The notes under the pieces were generated by a model, which did not search any database, had not been told where the DNA came from, and was given only the letters and a program-made list of their open reading frames with translations. Shown piece by piece: positions 5,790 through 8,366 of a DNA stretch of 8,366 nt (positions are counted from its first letter, which is position 1; every line of letters begins with the position of its first letter). Source of the stretch: Planctomycetaceae bacterium (lineage in GTDB: Bacteria; Planctomycetota; Planctomycetia; Pirellulales; Pirellulaceae); contig NYXM01000107.1 of the NCBI GenBank assembly GCA_002685655.1, positions 1 through 8,366 on the forward strand. Reading direction: 5' to 3'. A program made the position numbers and the translations under genes.

Positions 5790-7744
5790 ACTTATTGCTG
5801 CAACTCTATCCGGGCGACCGCGTTGCCTGGATCGTGACGAGCGTGTTGATTCAATCAACGCTGATCTCTGCTGCCGCATTGCTGTTTGTCCAGTGTTTTG
5901 CCAGACACCGGCCGGCGCTAAGACATGGCGTGTTGGTCTGCGCACTATTGAGCTGTCTCGTCAGCCCGGTGTTGACGGTCACGTTCGACTTGTGCGGTGT
6001 CCGGCTGGTCGAACTGCCGGCGGCCGAGTTGCAGGTAGACAGTGACGCGGTGCTGCCAGCGGCAGTGGCGGAAGGCGAACTCGCAGTCAACGCTGACACG
6101 GACACCAACGGCAGCACCAACACTAACGGCAGCGGGCTGGCGGGCATGGTCTTGGAAGATCCCTTCAACGAATTCGCTGCTGAGCAGCCGGCAAGCTCGC
6201 CAGTGAGTTCGCCAACAAACAACAGCAGTGCTCGGCGAGCAACTGGGTTGCTCGCCGATTCCGAAAGCCTGCGCGTTGCTGGTGGGGCGGTTGCGGCGAT
6301 CTGGTTGACGGTTGGACTGGTGTTGCTGGGCCGGTTGTTGCACGGCTGGCGGGTGGTGAGTCGGCTGAGACGCGACGCGCGGCCGCTTACGGACAAGCGT
6401 GTTGCGGCGGTGCTGCGGTCTGTCTTGCGAAACCTGGGGATGAACCGTGCGCCTGTCCTGGCTTGTTCGGCCGGCGCACCCGGTCCCATCACGGTGGGCA
6501 CTGTGCAGCCCGTCGTGCTGCTGCCCGACATGTTGGTCGATTCAGCCAGCGACTGTGAGCTGCGGCATCTGCTGCTGCACGAGTGTGCTCACGTCATGCG
6601 GTGCGACTGTCTAACGGGTCTGGTTCAACGCTTCGCCCAGATTCTGTATTGGCCGCACCCGTTGTTGCACGCCGTAAACCGTCAGGTCGCAACAGCCCGC
6701 GAAGAGGTGTGTGACAACTATGTGCTGTTGAGCAGCGAGCGGACCGAGTATGGCCGTACGTTGTTTGAACTTTCCGAATTGTATCAATCGCGGCGCGCAG
6801 TCCCTGCAGCGATCGGATTACTATCGCGGCGCGGAAACCTGGAACAGCGTATTCACGGAATTTTAGATCCGAGGAGGACACTAATGACTCGTATGCGTTA
6901 CTCACTGTCGATTGTCTTCATGTGTAGTTTTCTGTGTGTGGTTGTGCCGATTGCCGGTACGCGAGTGCTGCCCACAGAGGCGGCTGAAGATGTCGGACAA
7001 GAACCAGCGAAACCGCAGTCGGACAAATCCACTGTTGACGACTCGCGCCTCAAATCGGGCGGAGCTGTTTCCAGCGCGGACCTGCCTCGCATCGTGAGCA
7101 CTTCGCCCAAGGTCGGCGCCACCGACATCGATCCAGCGATCACCGAGATCACAATCACGTTCGATCGCGACATGAGTGCGGGTTTCTCGTGGACAGGCGG
7201 CGGCGAGGATTTCCCTCCCAGCCGCGCCGGCCAGAAAGTGCAATGGCGTGACAAGCGGACCTGCGCGCTGCCGGTTGAACTCAAGGCGGCCCGCTACTAT
7301 CGCGTCGGCATCAATTCCACCAGTTTTCAGAATTTCAAGAGCAGTTCGGGAGTCTCCGTCCAGCCATCGGCGATTTACTTCGCCACCACGGGTGCCAGCG
7401 AAGAAGTAAAGAACCGCACCAAAAAACCGCAGATCGTCGCTCTGATTCCGCCGAACGGAGCCACGGATGTCGATTCCGGGCTGAAGGAAATACGAGTTAC
7501 CTTCAGCGTTCCCATGGGCGGCGGGTTTTCCTGGACTGGCGGTGGAGCGCGGTTTCCCAAGATTCCCTCCGGCCGGCGACCGCAGTGGTCCGAGGATGGC
7601 AAGACCTGCGTGCTGCCGGTGGATCTGAAGCCAGATTGGGAATACCGTCTGGGCCTGAACAGCCCTTCGCATAAGAACTTCCAGAGCGCGGCCGGCATTC
7701 CGTTGGAGCCGATCCGATACACGTTCAAGACCCGCGAAAAATGA
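5786..7744 (+). CDS. M56 BlaR1-like membrane metallopeptidase with two C-terminal Ig-like domains
   Basis: This 652-residue integral membrane protein should act as sensor and protease for the BlaI-type repressor. Membrane helices lie at about 13-37, 47-68, 164-188 and 374-392. A polar Asn/Thr/Ser-rich linker (roughly 75-160) separates the second and third. The cytoplasmic gluzincin domain holds HECAH at 265-269 (zinc His265 and His269, catalytic Glu266) and REEVCDN with Glu306 as probable third ligand. After the fourth helix comes an outside region with two tandem Big_5-type Ig-like domains, about 434-540 and 548-650. Each starts P-x-I-V and GATDID/VD, with FDRDM or FSVPM, and both contain GFSWTGGG and end in a Tyr/Phe strand. 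Classical BlaR1 instead ends in a penicillin-binding domain with an SxxK serine, which is absent here. An internal Shine-Dalgarno and in-frame ATG at 6884 could produce residues 367-652 separately. A secreted protein gene follows 15 nt downstream. Confidence 0.9.
   Translation: MNLLLQLYPGDRVAWIVTSVLIQSTLISAAALLFVQCFARHRPALRHGVLVCALLSCLVSPVLTVTFDLCGVRLVELPAAELQVDSDAVLPAAVAEGELAVNADTDTNGSTNTNGSGLAGMVLEDPFNEFAAEQPASSPVSSPTNNSSARRATGLLADSESLRVAGGAVAAIWLTVGLVLLGRLLHGWRVVSRLRRDARPLTDKRVAAVLRSVLRNLGMNRAPVLACSAGAPGPITVGTVQPVVLLPDMLVDSASDCELRHLLLHECAHVMRCDCLTGLVQRFAQILYWPHPLLHAVNRQVATAREEVCDNYVLLSSERTEYGRTLFELSELYQSRRAVPAAIGLLSRRGNLEQRIHGILDPRRTLMTRMRYSLSIVFMCSFLCVVVPIAGTRVLPTEAAEDVGQEPAKPQSDKSTVDDSRLKSGGAVSSADLPRIVSTSPKVGATDIDPAITEITITFDRDMSAGFSWTGGGEDFPPSRAGQKVQWRDKRTCALPVELKAARYYRVGINSTSFQNFKSSSGVSVQPSAIYFATTGASEEVKNRTKKPQIVALIPPNGATDVDSGLKEIRVTFSVPMGGGFSWTGGGARFPKIPSGRRPQWSEDGKTCVLPVDLKPDWEYRLGLNSPSHKNFQSAAGIPLEPIRYTFKTREK
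6871..6886 (+). promoter_or_regulatory. Internal Shine-Dalgarno and in-frame ATG within the M56 gene
   Basis: GAGGAGG at 6871-6877, six bases, then ATG at 6884-6886 in the peptidase frame (codon 367). The product would start MTRMRYSLSIVFMCSFLC, which looks like a signal peptide or signal anchor, and would contain only the two Ig-like domains. The Shine-Dalgarno bases come from two AGG arginine codons, a choice that is uncommon in this gene, where arginines are mostly CGN. Confidence 0.45.
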
Positions 7745-7759
7745 TGGAGGAGCCTTGCC

Positions 7760-8366
7760 ATGAGACACACCACAGAACTCTGCGCCATAATCGGCCTGTC
7801 CGTGGCCATTCATCCGCTGTTCCTGTCCAGCGTCAGCGCATACGGTGCCGATTCGCTGATCAGCAACGGCGACTTTCTGCAATGGACGGACGGTCTGCCG
7901 GATGGTTGGAAGGTCGAAATCGGTGCGATGAACGGCGGCGATTCGCCCAAGTCGGAAGTTAAGCCGATCAAGGGCCCAGCCCTGATGCTGCGGGGCGACG
8001 CGTCGACCTTGGCCTGGCATTCGGTCAGCCAGGAGTTTGCCGCAAGGCCCGGTGAAAGCTACACGCTCGAATTTGAATCGCGCGCCAAGAGCGTCAAGCA
8101 AGAGGGCCGCCAGCACAACAACTGCTATGTGGGCATCATGAGCCTGGACATGGCCGGCAAGCCGATCTTGCCGAATGTCGACGACCTTTCGAATGACGCT
8201 GATTGGAAGAAGCACCGCATCACCGCAACGGTACCTCCGAATGCCGCCTCGACCAAAGTTGTGGTCTTTCTTTCCGCCTCCTCAGAAGAATCTGTGGGTG
8301 AAGTCAGGTTGAGGAAGTGCTCCGAGGTTGTGATAGAGAGCGATTTCATAGGCTTGTTGCGTGCGA
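7760..8366 (+). CDS. Secreted protein with carbohydrate-binding-like (CBM_4_9-type) domain, partial
   Basis: The frame runs from ATG 7760 to the window edge without a stop (202 codons), so the protein is incomplete. A signal peptide is clear: a hydrophobic stretch within residues 8-24 (CAIIGLSVAIHPLFL) and a likely cleavage after SVSA or AYGA near residue 27-30. The mature part opens with LISNGDFLQWTDGLPDGWKV, the typical start of galactose-binding-like beta-sandwich domains (CBM_4_9 and relatives). It continues with SVSQEFAARPGESYTLEF, the KKHRITATVPPNA strand and VVVFLSAS. I expect binding of a sugar polymer or cell-wall glycan; any catalytic part would lie past the edge. GGAGGAG at 7746-7752 is 7 nt before the ATG, and the gap from the peptidase stop is 15 nt, so it belongs to the blaI operon and is a candidate output of that sensor. 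Confidence 0.78.
   Translation, partial: MRHTTELCAIIGLSVAIHPLFLSSVSAYGADSLISNGDFLQWTDGLPDGWKVEIGAMNGGDSPKSEVKPIKGPALMLRGDASTLAWHSVSQEFAARPGESYTLEFESRAKSVKQEGRQHNNCYVGIMSLDMAGKPILPNVDDLSNDADWKKHRITATVPPNAASTKVVVFLSASSEESVGEVRLRKCSEVVIESDFIGLLRA

Noticed and set aside
5851..6531. Minus-strand 226-codon Ser/Thr/Ala-rich frame
   Set aside because: Antisense to the M56 gene, low-complexity composition, no family features.
6902..8215. Long minus-strand frame of 437 codons
   Set aside because: It lies opposite the peptidase Ig-like domains and the secreted protein, both with clear motifs and ribosome binding sites; long antisense frames are expected in GC-rich coding DNA.

Overview
The window looks like a planctomycete chromosome, probably of the Pirellula/Rhodopirellula kind. 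Four traits support this. There is a small membrane protein with the NPYAAP N-terminus common in that phylum. There is a zinc-ribbon plus Ser/Thr kinase N-terminus of planctomycete style. There is a GxxExxY-type fragment followed by a TTCGTG-phased 9-bp tandem repeat. There is also a BlaI/M56 pair whose peptidase ends in Ig-like domains. This assignment is an inference from sequence style, not from a database search.

Positions 1-2235 form a decayed or accessory zone. Positions 1-566 hold no confident gene. A short two-helix membrane protein (567-950) is followed by three broken genes on the + strand: an N-terminally truncated lamin-tail-type domain (931-1248), the first ~120 codons of a Ser/Thr kinase (1353-1712), and, joined to the kinase in another frame, the C-terminal half of a GxxExxY protein (1715-1936). 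A six-unit 9-bp repeat (1941-1994) follows, and then a stretch with short inverted and direct repeats.

Positions 2236-3592 hold an intact, probably Tat-exported alpha/beta hydrolase. It is flanked by two copies of a 13-base motif. The downstream copy lies within a 23-bp-arm hairpin that resembles a REP element and could act as a bidirectional terminator. Facing it on the - strand is a two-gene operon (5062 down to 3779): a MarR-family regulator followed 6 nt later by a SAM-dependent methyltransferase, possibly with a tiny ORF after that. The MarR promoter is a strong sigma70-type match (TTGACA, 17-bp spacer, TAGGAT), and a 21-bp palindrome covers its -35 box, which suggests autoregulation.

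Positions 5326-8366 hold a divergent + strand operon: a BlaI/MecI-type repressor (5385-5789), an M56 BlaR1-like zinc metallopeptidase overlapping it by ATGA (5786-7744), and the start of a secreted protein with a carbohydrate-binding-like domain (7760 to the window edge). The promoter (TTGACA, 17 bp, TATCAT) carries a BlaI-like palindrome and a repeated half-site 21 bp away. The likely logic is that the membrane peptidase senses an envelope signal through two tandem Ig-like domains, inactivates the repressor, and so releases the whole operon including the exported protein. The peptidase lacks the penicillin-binding sensor of classical BlaR1. It also contains an internal, ideally spaced Shine-Dalgarno/ATG that could separately produce a secreted two-Ig-domain protein. 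That is the most unusual testable feature here.
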